Positions 34,693 to 46,343 of a stretch of DNA of 64,000 bases are shown here, one piece after another. The translations under genes and the position numbers were made by a program. The stretch is from Ophiobolus disseminans (Eukaryota > Ascomycota > Dothideomycetes > Pleosporales > Phaeosphaeriaceae), in NCBI GenBank assembly GCA_010093685.1, contig MU006221.1, forward strand, positions 1,457,491 to 1,521,490, written 5' to 3'. The notes below the pieces were generated by a model. It was not told the origin of the DNA. It saw nothing but the letters and a program-made list of their open reading frames with translations, and did no database searches. The first letter of the stretch is position 1; each line of letters begins with the position of its first letter.

Positions 34693-36064
34693 ATGGATTC
34701 TCCCGCCCACTTTGAGGAAAAGGTGACCTACCACTCCACCTGGGATGCCGAATCGGATCAAGACAGCACCACGCAGGTGATCAAAGCCCTCGTAGCCCAA
34801 GACCATGATCATGAGATCAAGCTACGCACCATGTCCTGTCAGAGAGCCGCATGTCTGCTTGCGGGAGAACAAGTTTGCCTTGCCATCATGGTGCAGTCAT
34901 GGTCGCTTTCGTGAGTGTTACCTAAACTACTACGCTTGTCAACTGTACCTCGCTCAATCCGACCGGCTTCTGTTTCAACATCACTCCCTCCTATTGCTCC
35001 TACTGACATCCCTCCAGTATCCTCGGCTGGATCCCCGGTCTGATAACTATGTTCATCGTCGGCGCTCTTTTCTACATCACCTCACTCACCATGCACGCAT
35101 TCATCATGAAGCACCCCCAAATCCGCGACATTTGCGACTTCGGATACTATGCCTTCAACAAATCGCGTCTCGCCTACGAGTTCAGCGCCGTTATGCTCCT
35201 TCTCAACAACATCATGATCATCGGCTTCCACGTGCTGACCAGCGCAAGAGTGCTAAACACACTGTCGAATTACTCCGCCTGCACTATCATCTTCAGTGTT
35301 ATATCAACGCTCATCGGCATTATGATGAGTCTCCCGCGCACGCTCAATCACGTGTCGCTCATGTCCATGTTCAGTGCCGCATGTACGGGTGTATCCATTC
35401 TGTTGTTCCTCATTTTCGCGGATATTGAAGACGCGCCGCTGTACGGGGATCGGGGCCCATATCCTAAACTCGGACCAGTACGTCAGCTACCACGTCACAC
35501 TTGACGGTTGTTCGTTGATTTGCTGAACATGCATAGGTCAAGAACTACGCACTCCCACTCCCCGGCGTATCCTTCGTCGCCTGCATGAACGCCGCCCTAA
35601 ACATAGTCTTCCTCTGGGTCCCGCAAATCCTCTTCCCGACCTTCATTGCCGAAATGAAGCGCCCGCAAGACTTTCCAAAAGCACTCGCTGTGCTCGGCGG
35701 CATATCCGCCTTCTTGTTCGTTGTTCCGCCCGCCATCGGCTTCCACTTTCTGGGCCAGTACGCCACTGCGCCGACATTTGGCAGCCTGGGTTCAGCCGTG
35801 TACAAGAAAGCCAGTTTTTCGTTTGTGCTTGTGCCGACGCTAGTGATTCGCGTGATCTATGCGAACGTTAGCGCAAAGTTTGTATATGCGCGGGTTATGG
35901 GTGGGAGTAGGCATGCGCATAGCAACACAGTGCTGGGATGGGCCGTGTGGGCAAGCGTTATTGCAGGTATCTGGGTTGTGGGGTTCATCTTCGCAGAAGT
36001 TATTCCGTCCATGGGAGACTTCCTGTCGCTGTTGGGAGCGGCTAACCAAAATGCAAAACGATGA
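34693..36064 (+). CDS. mtr-like neutral/aromatic amino-acid transporter, C-terminally short
   Basis: Exons 34693-34910, 35018-35477 and 35537-36064 (introns 107 and 59 nt) give 401 aa. The protein belongs to the AAAP amino-acid transporter group of Neurospora Mtr: EIKLRTMSCQRAACLLAGEQ, LGWIPGLITMF, FIMKHPQIRDICDFGYYAFN, PRTLNHVSLMSMFSAA, VPQILFPTFIAEMKRPQDFP and EVIPSMGDFLSLLGAA follow the family in order and suggest about nine membrane helices. Relatives continue from SLLGAA into FDSFFGFIFW-like sequence and two more helices; here the frame reads NQNAKR and stops. I found no splice donor that would rescue it. The start is followed by an acidic cytosolic tail. Transport function is doubtful without the last helices. 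Confidence 0.82.
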
Positions 36065-36977
36065 TGCAGCATTAACAAATCATGTCGGACCTTGTCTGTG
36101 TACGTGACCCAAAAAGTGTAAAAAGAACAATTGTGCTAAATATTAGCAATTTCTGAAAACTCCGATTAATTTTATCCCGGAATCGATTTTGCGTCGTTGA
36201 AGACCTCACTGATTTTATGGGGAGGGAGTGAATCGACTGCGGCCCCAAATAAACTCTACACCTTCCGCATTGCTTCCTCCGTAACGAGAGGCAGTATGTG
36301 GAAAAGGCGAGGCGTAAAAATGCGCTGATACTAAGGAAGGGCCCGAACGGAACCTTCAAAGGCTTTCGACCAGCACTATCTTCCTCGAATATGATGTACT
36401 ACGATACGGTAGGATTGTTCCCGCCTTAAGCGAACTCGTATGATACCTGTGACCTGACCAATAAACGCAGTAGTTGCCTGCATATCTTTATCTTCTAGTT
36501 CGCAAAAAAAGCAAACACAGCATGCATGATACCCATCCCACGTCTCGCTAGGATATTCGCCAACTACCGGGACACGTACTAAAATGATCAAGCTCGATAT
36601 AGACGAGGATGATCTTTCGAGGGGCTTTACGATTGCGAACCTCAACTTCCTGCAGGTCATAGTACGCGAACACCTGATATGTATGGCGTTCTGCATCGAG
36701 CATCGACCCCGATGATCCTGGTATGTCACTGTATGTAACGAATCAAAGATGCAGTGCAAAGCATGCTCCAGGTCACCACATTCACGCTCTACGCTCTGGA
36801 CCGTGTAGCCATGCACCACAAGAATTTACTGGCAAGAAGACTTTCTACACACCTTTTGAATAGAAGAAAATCATGTAAACAGTCCGAGTCTCCCAGTGTA
36901 TTCAATTCCATTGACCTTGCTTCGGATCGTTCGCACTGTAACTTACACTCGTTATCCATTGAACTCCATTAGCCACC
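36065..36977. other. intergenic, nothing recognised
   Basis: About 910 bases without a supported gene. Translations of the first 300 bases gave no convincing match to the missing transporter C-terminus. A perfect GCCACC precedes the next ATG at 36978. Confidence 0.4.
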
Positions 36978-38042
36978 ATGCTCCTCACAACACTCATCTC
37001 CTTCCTTCTTACCTGCACCACCATTTCCGCCCTCCCAACCTCGCACCACAATCCCCATCCCACGATACCCTACCTCCCATCCCATCTCATCGCTCTAGAA
37101 GAACACACCGCCTCGCCCCCACTCGAAGCCGAACTCCTAAACTCCTCAATAGCAACAAGCACGCCTCAAGTAATCCCCCTACTCCTAGACCGCCCATCAG
37201 TCCGCCTAGCAGCCATGAACGCTGCACACATATCCCTCACCGTTCTGTCCCAATCGTCCGGCACGGGTGTGAATAATGCTTCGGCATGCCGCGCAGCAAA
37301 TATGGCCCTATCCGCCCTCGTCGCCAATAATACAAAACGCTATGCCTGCTTCGCAGTTTTGCCCATGTCCAATCCAACAGCCGCAGCGACAGAATTGCGC
37401 TTCGCGATCCGCGAACTTAAGATGCGCGGCGCAATGATTTGGAACCACTTACCCAACGGCACGTACTTCGACAGCGAAGCGTACACGCCTTTCTGGGCCG
37501 CAGCACAAGAGCTAGCCGCGCCGATATACATCCACCCCGTTGCGCCATCGCCTGATATCGCGAAAGTGCTTTTCGCGGGGAATTACGCGGCGTCGACGGC
37601 AGGGAAACTCGGTACGAATTCGTGGGGATGGCATGTCGACGTGGGGAATCATGTTTTGCGTCTATACGCCGCGGGAGTATTCAAACGCTTTCCGAACCTA
37701 AAAATCATTATCGGCCATAATGGCGAGGGATTAGCGCAGTTTATCGACCGTGTGGATAGCACGGCTTTGGGAAGTGAGAAAGCGGGTGCGACTTTCGATA
37801 GTGTGTGGCGGACCAATGTGTGGGTTACGACGAGTGCGTTTTTTACGGTGAGGCAGTTTCAGATGCTGAGGCAGGTTATGCCATTGGAGAGGATTATGTT
37901 TTCAGTGGATTATCCATTTTCGACGTTTTTGCAGGGATGGGAGTTTGTGAGAGAGTTAGCGGAGCAGAGAGTGTTGAGTGAGAGGGAGATGGATGGGTTT
38001 GCGTTTGGGAATGCGGTGAGGTTGTTGGGGTTGGAGCTGTGA
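36978..38042 (+). CDS. secreted amidohydrolase-2 family decarboxylase/hydrolase
   Basis: Single exon, 354 aa. The first 19 residues (MLLTTLISFLLTCTTISA then LP) form a clear signal peptide, unusual because many relatives are cytosolic. The TIM-barrel metal signature is intact: IALEEHT at about residue 38, PIYIHP near 180, IIIGHNGEG near 245 and FSVDYPF near 311, matching the ACMSD/2,3-dihydroxybenzoate decarboxylase layout (EEH, HP, GH.GE, D). Substrates in the family are carboxylated aromatic acids; the particular one here is not evident. Start context GCCACCATG is optimal. Length is typical of the family. Confidence 0.88.
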   Translation: MLLTTLISFLLTCTTISALPTSHHNPHPTIPYLPSHLIALEEHTASPPLEAELLNSSIATSTPQVIPLLLDRPSVRLAAMNAAHISLTVLSQSSGTGVNNASACRAANMALSALVANNTKRYACFAVLPMSNPTAAATELRFAIRELKMRGAMIWNHLPNGTYFDSEAYTPFWAAAQELAAPIYIHPVAPSPDIAKVLFAGNYAASTAGKLGTNSWGWHVDVGNHVLRLYAAGVFKRFPNLKIIIGHNGEGLAQFIDRVDSTALGSEKAGATFDSVWRTNVWVTTSAFFTVRQFQMLRQVMPLERIMFSVDYPFSTFLQGWEFVRELAEQRVLSEREMDGFAFGNAVRLLGLEL

Positions 38043-38433
38043 TGTGGTGGAGTGTGTACACGTTGGCATGTTTGTAGCCACTTTGCTTGTCTCTAGTGCG
38101 CAGCTTCAATCTTGAGGATCGGAGTAGTAGCTGTCTGTTGGTAGTGGCGCTGCATTAAGGTTGCGTTGTATGTCGTGATACTGGCATATTTTTGTCAGTT
38201 ATAAAGGACAAATATCAAAGGGTTAAAAGCGGGAAAAAAATAGAACAAGAAACAATTTACAATGGCGGAATATTCTAATTAAATCTGATTAGAATCATAA
38301 ATTGAGGGGAAACGATCGCAAAGGAAAACCTACATATGGTCTGTATACTAAAAAAACGATGACATCTAGGGCAGTGCTTAAATCGAGCTATTGTGACGTT
38401 GCAAGAACGTCTACCCGAAACTTATCACCAAGT
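38043..38433. other. short convergent intergenic region
   Basis: 391 AT-rich bases holding the two 3' ends; no gene is seen. Confidence 0.4.
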
Positions 38434-40131
38434 CTAGTGATCAAAGTCCCAGACATCAGGCCCAGGAGCACAACCAACAACATACCGCCCCCAGTTTTGG
38501 ACCCGATCAAGCATCGAGCTAGCCTTCTGCTGAACAAGTGGTACTGGCACAGAAGAACCCTTCTCCTTCTTCAAAACCAACCCTTTCGCTCTCGGCACCT
38601 CTGCACGATTCATGCGACGAACGATCTTGTCGTAGTGATCCTTGGAACTAGCAAGATTCCGGATAGCCTTAGTAATATCCTGATCACGACGTTTCGCAAC
38701 CGCTATGTCCTCATCAATGAGCTTCAGCAAGAGAGCCCGGAACTGCACCGGATCCTCGGGCCATCGTTTCGTGGTTCCAGGTTCAAGACCGCCGCACGAC
38801 TTAGAGTGGCAACACGGTTTCGAGACCAACATGCCTCCAACATAATCATGGGAGAAGACTTCCCCAAAGGTAGCGCAGTACCGACACGTGATGAAGTTGT
38901 CGACTTGGCGGTCTGCCGAGGGCGCGTACAATTTGCCGTCAGAATGGAGTTTGGCAAAGTTCTGCCACGTTTCGCGCAGGAACCACTGGTTGACCCAGGA
39001 GACGGGGATGTAAACCGACATCTTATGCCGGGGTGCGCAGAATTCGCTCTGGAATGTGTTGGCGGCAAGGAGCCGGAATGGGGAGCCAAAGATGCGCGCG
39101 TCGAACATGAACTTTTCCCAGCTGAAGCCAGCTTCTGGGAAACAATCGGTTGCGTGGACGATTGCGTCACCTTTCGTCTTGATGCTTGGGTGACAAATCC
39201 CAAGCCAGGTATGCGCGAGCTCGTGGAGCAGAAGGATCGCAAGGAAGAATTGGAAGCAGCGTTTTTGCGCGGGTGTGGTTGCGCAGTGGTGGTGCTGCAA
39301 GGCCTGGTAGAAGAAGTCCAGCCGCAAGACAATCATGGAACGGCGGTAATTGTTGCAGACAGCGCTGTTTTTCAGGTATTCCGAGCGTGGAGCTTTGAGA
39401 ATTCTGAGAATTTGGTAAAAGTTATGACACGCGGCCGCACTTGCGTCGTGACCTTTCTTGTCAACCAAAATCCTGGAGGCAAACGTGATGGGCACGCGTC
39501 CGGCGAGTCCCAACAGACCCTTCTTGACAGAGCCAAGCATGTGGCTGGTAATTGGACCCGCGCGTCGGATTAGAATGCCTGGTCCAGCTTGGACAGGCAA
39601 CATGGTTGCATATCGAACGTGAACGAACCATTCAAGAGCACGATCATCGGATATGAAGCACGATGCCAATTGGAACGCGGGTTGCAGCACATCTCGAACT
39701 TCGCCCAGTGGTAGGTTAGTGATGAAGTTTGCGGGCTGGAAAAGGGGATGTATCTCGTTGTGGATGACTGCTGCGGGATCACTAGGAAAATTGTCTTCTA
39801 TAAGCGGATCCGCATAGGATTGAGAGGATGGGTATATAGACTGTACCTTGAGCCAACCTTGACGATACTCGTCGAGCTTAAATGGGGAAAAGGCTGGATC
39901 GGCATCCCAGTACTTTTCGAACAAACCGCGTAATTTCGGGCCCCAATGGGTCGAAGCATAAGATGGATGTCCTGGCATCTCAATTCTGGGGCGACAAAGG
40001 TTGTGGAGAGTGTCGTGAAAGGTACCAAGGGTGGAATAGTCTCCAGTTGTTGCTTTTTGATGTTCGGCATGAAGGTTGTGTACACCAACATCGATTTGAA
40101 CAATGTTGCAGAGACCTCTGCGACACAGCAT
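38434..40131 (-). CDS. protein of unknown function with HELAH zinc-protease-like motif
   Basis: An uninterrupted frame of 565 aa from ATG 40131; an internal ATG at about codon 52 (MPGHPSYAS) is an equally plausible start, giving about 514 aa. I do not recognise a named family. FFLAILLLHELAHTWLG, near residue 300, is an HExxH motif in a hydrophobic helix, as in zinc metallopeptidases, but no third ligand can be assigned with confidence. Two Cys clusters follow: ITCRYCATF and KPCCHSKSCGG. The N-terminal half has NEIHPLFQPANFITNLPLGE, VLQPAFQLASCFISDDRALE and ALEWFVHVRYATML. That half is also found in the broken paralogue at 47.5-48.3 kb, so this is a repeated local family. The gene ends convergently to the amidohydrolase and lies 153 bases downstream of chorismate mutase. 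Confidence 0.75.
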   Translation of the reverse strand: MLCRRGLCNIVQIDVGVHNLHAEHQKATTGDYSTLGTFHDTLHNLCRPRIEMPGHPSYASTHWGPKLRGLFEKYWDADPAFSPFKLDEYRQGWLKVQSIYPSSQSYADPLIEDNFPSDPAAVIHNEIHPLFQPANFITNLPLGEVRDVLQPAFQLASCFISDDRALEWFVHVRYATMLPVQAGPGILIRRAGPITSHMLGSVKKGLLGLAGRVPITFASRILVDKKGHDASAAACHNFYQILRILKAPRSEYLKNSAVCNNYRRSMIVLRLDFFYQALQHHHCATTPAQKRCFQFFLAILLLHELAHTWLGICHPSIKTKGDAIVHATDCFPEAGFSWEKFMFDARIFGSPFRLLAANTFQSEFCAPRHKMSVYIPVSWVNQWFLRETWQNFAKLHSDGKLYAPSADRQVDNFITCRYCATFGEVFSHDYVGGMLVSKPCCHSKSCGGLEPGTTKRWPEDPVQFRALLLKLIDEDIAVAKRRDQDITKAIRNLASSKDHYDKIVRRMNRAEVPRAKGLVLKKEKGSSVPVPLVQQKASSMLDRVQNWGRYVVGCAPGPDVWDFDH

Positions 40132-40283
40132 ATGGTGAGCGAACAGTGACTACATTATTAATATCTTGTTCCGAACAATGTTGTGATATCAAACCAGTGG
40201 ATACCCACGAGCCCAAGTATGGGAGGGTTAAATTTGAACTATTTGCATTTCTTGGTGGCAGTGGAGCTCATCGTTTTGTACAC

Positions 40284-41181
40284 CTATTCCCACTTCGTAC
40301 CTTTCAGTCGTTGCATCAAGTACTCGACCTCAACTTCTTTTGTCAACGGTATGACCCAATCCTTGAAACATTAGCAAACGACGACCGAATATCAGTTCCA
40401 GAACTTACCTTATACATGGCAACCACCGCATCGGCATTGACCTTGGAGAAGCCGCCTGCGCCAGAATCAGGATCCGTGCCGTACGTATTTGCCTTCAGCC
40501 TCAGCCTCTCGAGGACTTTCTTCTCTACTGCGGCATTTGTGATCGCTTCGTCAATACCTTGCCTGTTTTCCGCCTTGATCAGCGCAGCGAAGCGTTCCGG
40601 CTCTTCCTGGAATTTCACTTCAGCCACGAGTTTTCCAAAATGTATTCTGCGTGACAGCGCTTGTAACGTGAGCACGTCGCACGTGGCAGCCGATCCGTAA
40701 TTCTCTTGCGACTCTCCTTGGTCTCCGCCAGCCTTCTGTATACATGCTGCAGGCAGGATGTGGTTGATGTAGCAATCCTTCAGCTTGTCGTTGACCACCA
40801 CGTCGTTGCCATGGAGGATCTTTGGGTAGTTGAGAGGCTGAAGGATGGGTTCCTGAACCGCGTTGGGAAAGAATGGATATTCGTCGGGTGACTGGTAGCG
40901 ACGTACAAGCGACTGTAGGCGCTCCTGCTCGCGCAGCATCCAGTCAAACAGACTGAGCTTGCTGTCGCCGATGTCGAGAGCACCTGGTGAATATATGGTC
41001 TTGTTGAGCGGGAATTGGACGCGCTCGATCAGGTGGAACGTGATTGTGTCTTCCATTCGTCTACACAATGTCAGCTGCATGGCGTTACTACACCGTGAGA
41101 TTGATATTACATGAGCTGGAAGCGAATATTAGCCAGGTCCAATGCCTTGGAGGCGTCCGAGAGGTCAATTGCCGCGTCCAT
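40284..41181 (-). CDS. ARO7: chorismate mutase
   Basis: Exons 41181-41111, 41060-40409 and 40361-40284 (introns 50 and 47 nt) give 266 aa, close to yeast Aro7. The enzyme converts chorismate to prephenate, the branch point to Phe and Tyr. The all-helical AroQ fungal type is evident: MDAAIDLSDASKALDLANIR, FQLIRMEDTITFHLIERVQF, YQSPDEYPFF, SQENYGSAATCDVLTLQALS, RRIHFGKLVAEVKFQ, NAAVEKKVLERLRLKANTYG, and the end DWVIPLTKEVEVEYLMQRLK. The conserved RR...E/K active-site residues and the GS-A-T allosteric region are present, suggesting Tyr/Trp regulation as in yeast. Both terminal exons are needed to supply the first and last helices. Confidence 0.95.
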
Positions 41182-41483
41182 ATCGTCCCAGAGTCACGGC
41201 AATCCCAGATTCTGAGTGATAGAGAGTGAATGTCGCCATGGGGTTCAGCTGTTGTTCCTCGACAAACAGCCGACCATCGGCGACGACGTTAGGCTAGCAG
41301 ATGACGCAGGTGCAGCCGAAGTCTGAGCTTGCAACACCAAAACACCTGCGTCGCCATCATCACCACGCGACACCCGCGCATTGGCCGCCACCCCACTTGC
41401 CGAGTTTTGTCTGCACCCACGCAAAATGATGGCATAAGATCGCCTTCTTTACGATTAGTTCATTTCCCTACACAGCTGTTCCC
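41182..41483. promoter_or_regulatory. divergent promoter ARO7 / mdv1
   Basis: 302 bases between opposed start codons; no TATA element was recognised. It contains several CACC/CACGCG-like patches of unknown meaning. Confidence 0.45.
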
Positions 41484-43617
41484 ATGGCCTCGTCTGTTGC
41501 CCGTGATGGCTCGCCGTCACGAGGAAGATCCACGAGCCCTCGGCCTAGGATACCCGACGAGAATCTGGAGTCGAGCTTGATGGACGGCCTACCTGATGTA
41601 TTTCACTCTCGTGTTCTCTTTCTGCCATCACGTGAGGCTGATATCATGCTGTAGTCCCGCCAACTGCAAGCTTTTGGTCGCAAGGTCACCGCCACCGCAG
41701 GCAGCTTGATAGGTGCTGAGGGAGTTGCCCAAACCTACCAAACCGCTCTAGGCGAGCTACACCGTGAGCTCAGACGCCCTATGATACAACGATCCGTCTT
41801 CTCCTTCGCCCAGACCTCCCCACGAGAAATTGTGCGCTCGCGCATATCCGTCCCCGAGATCCAGCAACGAGCGCTGGCATTCGTGCCAGACGATCTTCTT
41901 TCCAACATACCTGAAGACAACAATGAGTACTCTCTCTTCCAGGGTTTCCAGGCCACGATACCCGATGAGCCAAGCACGATTAAGAAGCCTGGCAAGAAGC
42001 ATAATGCGAGGGGCCAGCGGCTGATAGGGGGAGATTTGGAAGATGAACAAGATTCCAAGCTCCCGCCGTCGATGCAGAGACTCAAGAACCAGAAAAACAG
42101 CATGAGCCATCAGCTCGAAATGATGGGCGTTCGAAAGCGCATGTGCGTGGCGGAGATTCATGAGATTGACAACAAAATCTCGAACTTGAATACCATGCGC
42201 AAAATGGTGCTTGACCGCTTGGGTGGATTGGAGATGGAAGAGTCGGAGCTCGAGCAGGATCTTTTGGGCGTGGATAATGACATCGAGGACCTGCAAGAGG
42301 AATTGGACGACGCAGCGGCCCTTGCGCCAAAGGAAGACTCATCACGGCCTACGACTGCAGAGAGTGAGGCAGTGTCTGAGACATTCATGTCCGAGTCAAT
42401 ATACCAGAAGATGGGTTCGCCCAAAACGAAGGGCAGAGCCCGGAAACCAGTACGGCGGCAGTCGATGCGAGTACTGCACGAGCATCTAGAATCTGGGTCT
42501 AAGATCAAGGAGCTGCCAGCTCATGCCGACATAATCACGGCCATGGATTTTGATGCGCCTTGGGGAACATTGGTCACGGCATCACTGGACGATACAGTAA
42601 GAGTGTGGGACCTCGACGCCGGGCGGTGTATAGGAATGCTCGAGGGCCATCTCTCATCCGTGCGATGCTTACAAGTGGAAGACAGTATCGTTGCAACTGG
42701 CTCGATGGATGCAACCATTCGACTATGGGACTTGAGCAGAGCTGAATATGCGCCCCAGGACAATCGAGTCAACAAACGTGATGGCGAAGAGGAGGAGGAG
42801 GATGGTCTGGCTTTCGAGAACTCTGCAGATGCACCCCCAGCGCCTCCACCGACCATCATGCAGGATGTTCCCCTGTTCACACTAGAGTCGCATGTTGATG
42901 AGATCACTGCACTACATTTCAAGGGCGATACTTTGGTTTCCGGATCTGCAGACAAGACCTTGAGGCAGTGGGATCTGGTGAAAGGTCGATGTGTTCAGAC
43001 TCTTGATGTACTGTGGGCAGCAGCACAAGCACAAGCAACAGCTACGACCCAAACAAGTAGCGAATGGCGACCCACTGGCCGAGTCATGGATGCGTCCGCC
43101 GATTTTGTTGGGGCTATTCAAGTCTTCGATGCTGCATTGGCGTGTGGTACTGCGGATGGTATGGTTAGGCTGTGGGATCTGCGAAGCGGGCAGGTGCATC
43201 GCAGTCTCGTCGGCCACACAGGACCCGTTACTGCGCTCCAGTTCGACGACGTGCATCTCGTCACTGGCAGCGCAGACAGGAGCATACGTGTAAGTTGATT
43301 GTCCTGCAATTTCACGTTCAAGCACTAACATAGTACAGATTTGGGACCTCCGGACTGGCTCCATACACGATGCATACGCCTACGACCACCCCGTGACCAG
43401 CATGATGTTTGATGCGCGCCGCATTGTGTCTGCAGCCGGTGAGAGTGTAGTTAAAGTGTATGATAAGACGGATGGCCGTCACTGGAGCTGTGGACCTGGC
43501 GTTGGTGCAGACGAGGACGACAATACCTCACATTCCATGATCGAGCGCGTCAGGATAAAAGACGGCTATCTTGTTGAAGGTCGCAAGGATGGTACCGTGG
43601 GTGTTTGGTCCTGCTAG
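41484..43617 (+). CDS. mdv1: mitochondrial division protein Mdv1 (WD40)
   Basis: Exons 41484-41597, 41655-43289 and 43339-43617 (introns 57 and 49 nt) give 675 aa. Mdv1/Caf4 bridges outer-membrane Fis1 to the dynamin Dnm1 in mitochondrial fission. An N-terminal Fis1-binding region ([20 protein letters not shown], then [11 protein letters not shown]) leads to a coiled coil (about residues 160-240: [16 protein letters not shown]...[13 protein letters not shown]). The C-terminal half is a WD40 propeller with recurring WDL units: [71 protein letters not shown] and GVWSC at the very end. An acidic, Pro-rich insert separates blades 2 and 3, as in the family. Final exon needed to close the propeller. 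Confidence 0.93.
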
Positions 43618-44200
43618 CATGTCACGACATTGTATATACTGTGCGACAATACATAGGGCAGGATCTGGACGACAGCTTCGCACTGTGTACTACTACCCGC
43701 AAGCAATATCATCACAATATCCCCGCAGCTGAAGTGCAGCTTGGCCCTCCACTGTGGCTGGCTGAGTGACCGCCAAACGCACATTGCAGTGTTTATGTCT
43801 TTGCAGAACATGAGAACTGTGTCTATGAGCGCAGATACAGCCTGCGACGCAGTCGAAAATCTCTATTGTCACTAACTATATGGAACTGTGCGGATGCACG
43901 TTGTAAGCACCATCTAAGACTAGGGCCCGCCAAAGCTTGGTTGCGATCGCCGTCACACTGCACCCCTTGCCAGCTGGGATCCACTTTCCACTGGTGACGT
44001 ACAGCTGAAGACAATCAACGATTCCCAACGTTCCGGGCTTGCAACACCGCCATCTACCTCCTGTACATTCGCTACCTCCGTTTCTCATGATATCGACCAG
44101 ATAAATTGCCATTGTGCACAAAGATTGCGCAATTGGTGTACTCCTTAATCGCCGTCTCCCGCTCCGTCCAGCCACGAGGGCGCACCTCACATCCCGCGCA
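43618..44200. other. intergenic, nothing recognised
   Basis: 583 bases between two same-direction genes. The GTG-initiated extension from 44114 in frame with the next gene is probably 5' UTR. Confidence 0.4.
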
Positions 44201-46343
44201 ATGTTCCCACGGCAAGCGACATCACTGTCGCGCGTATATAACGTCACACCTAGAGCTTCTCTACTATGTAGAAGACTTCCCCGAACCTCAAATACTCCTT
44301 TCCGGACATCTTTCAGCAATGGAAGCCCCTCGACGGCATCGAAACGCGCACATTCGGCCGGCTCAGCTACCCTACCTTCGTCACAACTACACAAGAGCAA
44401 ATCTGCAGTGAGACGGCTGCTCTCAACGAGCCCTCTACCGGCACCAAGGTCACGGATATTGCGTTATGCCTACCGAACGGTAGCCATACTGGGTACCTTC
44501 GTAGCCGTTACCGGTGGTTTCGTCGTCGCATTCTTCATCTACGATGCCACCACATATAACGAAGAGCCCATTGCTTCAGACATACCCGTCTCAGAACTAG
44601 CACTGACCCCAAGAAGAGGCGGTCCGAAGAACTTGCCTATCGCCGACCATTTCGTTGACGACGACGACTGTGCCGAGAACAAGAGCGTCAAGCACAAGCC
44701 AAAATTAGTCATTCTAGGTACCGGCTGGGGAAGTGTGGCATTGCTCAAGCAACTGAACCCCAAGGACTACCACGTCGTCGTCATCTCGCCGTCCAACACC
44801 TTCCTCTTCACACCAATGTTGCCATCTGCAACCGTTGGCACACTCGAACTACGGTCGTTAGTCGAACCCGTAAGGAAGATTGTCAGGAGGGTCCATGGAC
44901 ATTTCTTAAAGGCAAAGGCCGAAGATGTGGACTTCTCGGAGAAGCTCATTGAGTGTTCGGCAATCGATGCCACCGGCAAAGAGCAGCGCTTCTATGTGCC
45001 GTACGACAAGTTGGTAGTTGGCGTCGGCTCAGTTACCAACCCGCACGGTGTGAAAGGCCTGGAGCACTGCCACTTTCTCAAAGACATTAGCGATGCTCGT
45101 TTGATCCGTAACGCGGTTGTCCGGAACCTTGAAAGCGCATGTCTGCCCACAACAACCGACGAGGAGCGACGGAGACTCCTGTCCTTTGTGGTCTGCGGTG
45201 GTGGTCCCACGGGTGTCGAATTCGCCGCTGAGCTCTTCGACATGCTGAACGAGGATCTTTGTAAAATCTTTCCCCGACTCTTGCGCAACGAGATCTCGGT
45301 CCACGTTATCCAATCAAGGAGTCACATTCTGAACACGTACGATGAGGCGCTTTCACAGTACGCTGAGCAGCGCTTTGCACACGACTCGATTGACATCCAG
45401 ACAAATTCCCGCGTAAAAGAGGTACAGGCCGACAGAATCTTGTTCTCGACAAAGGATGATGAGAGCGGCAAGGTTGTCACAAAGGAGATCCCAATGGGCT
45501 TCTGCCTCTGGTCCACGGGTGTCGCACAAACCGACTTTTGCAAGCGTCTTGCCTCGAAGCTCGACGGCCAGAACAACAAGCACGCTCTCGAAACCGATAC
45601 CCACCTTCGCCTGACTGGCGCGCCGCTTGGCGATGTCTACGCGATTGGCGACTGCGCCACGGTGCAAAACAACGTCTCGGACCACATTGTGAACTTCCTA
45701 CGCACCACGGCCTGGGAGAAGGGCAAGGATCCCGAGCAGCTCCAAATCTCCTACAACGACTGGCGCGGCGTCGCAAGGCGCGTAAAGCAGCGCTTCCCCC
45801 AAGCCGCCAACCATCTGCGTCGTCTAGATAGACTTTTCGAACAGTATGATGCGGACAAATCTGGTACTCTCGACTTCGGCGAGCTTAGCGAGCTCCTCCA
45901 TCAAATCGACAGCAAACTGACCTCCCTTCCGGCAACCGCTCAACGTGCCAACCAACAGGGTCAATACCTTGGACGTAAGTTCAACAAGATCGCGCAAGCA
46001 GCTCCAGGAATGGCGCTCAACGATGTGGACTACGGTGACATAGACGACGCCGTTTACAAGGCATTTGAGTACCACCACCTTGGTAGCCTGGCGTATGTGG
46101 GCAATGCTGCGATTTTCGATTACAACGGATACGGACTGAGCGGTGGCCTGTTGGCAGTGTATCTTTGGAGAGGCGTGTACTTTGCGCAGAGTGTTAGCTT
46201 CAGGACAAGGGCACTTTTGGCAATGGACTGGACCAAGCGCGCACTTTTTGGACGAGGTAAGTCACATGCGCAGTCAAAACTGCGAACTTCGAAATATTTG
46301 AAGATAGATGTGCTAATACGCGACAGATTTGATGAACTTCTAA
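44201..46343 (+). CDS. external alternative NADH dehydrogenase, EF-hand type
   Basis: Exons 44201-46256 and a 17-nt terminal exon 46327-46343 (intron 46257-46326, GTAAGT...CAG) give 690 aa. This type II dehydrogenase oxidises cytosolic NADH at the outer face of the inner mitochondrial membrane without pumping protons. An Arg/Ser-rich presequence (1-90) precedes one membrane helix (TVAILGTFVAVTGGFVVAFF, near 96-116). Then come the FAD site VILGTGWGSVALL, the NAD site FVVCGGGPTGVEFAAELFD and the conserved YAIGDCATV. An EF-hand, DADKSGTLDFGE (near residue 550), sits in the insert characteristic of Ca-regulated Nde/NDE1 enzymes. The end, AMDWTKRALFGRDLMNF, is restored only by the last short exon; unspliced reading adds about 75 unrelated residues. 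Confidence 0.93.

Noticed and set aside
38302..39573. 423-codon plus-strand ORF
   Set aside because: It lies antisense to the HELAH-motif gene, whose frame is longer and shares ordered blocks with a paralogue; the plus-strand translation has no family features.
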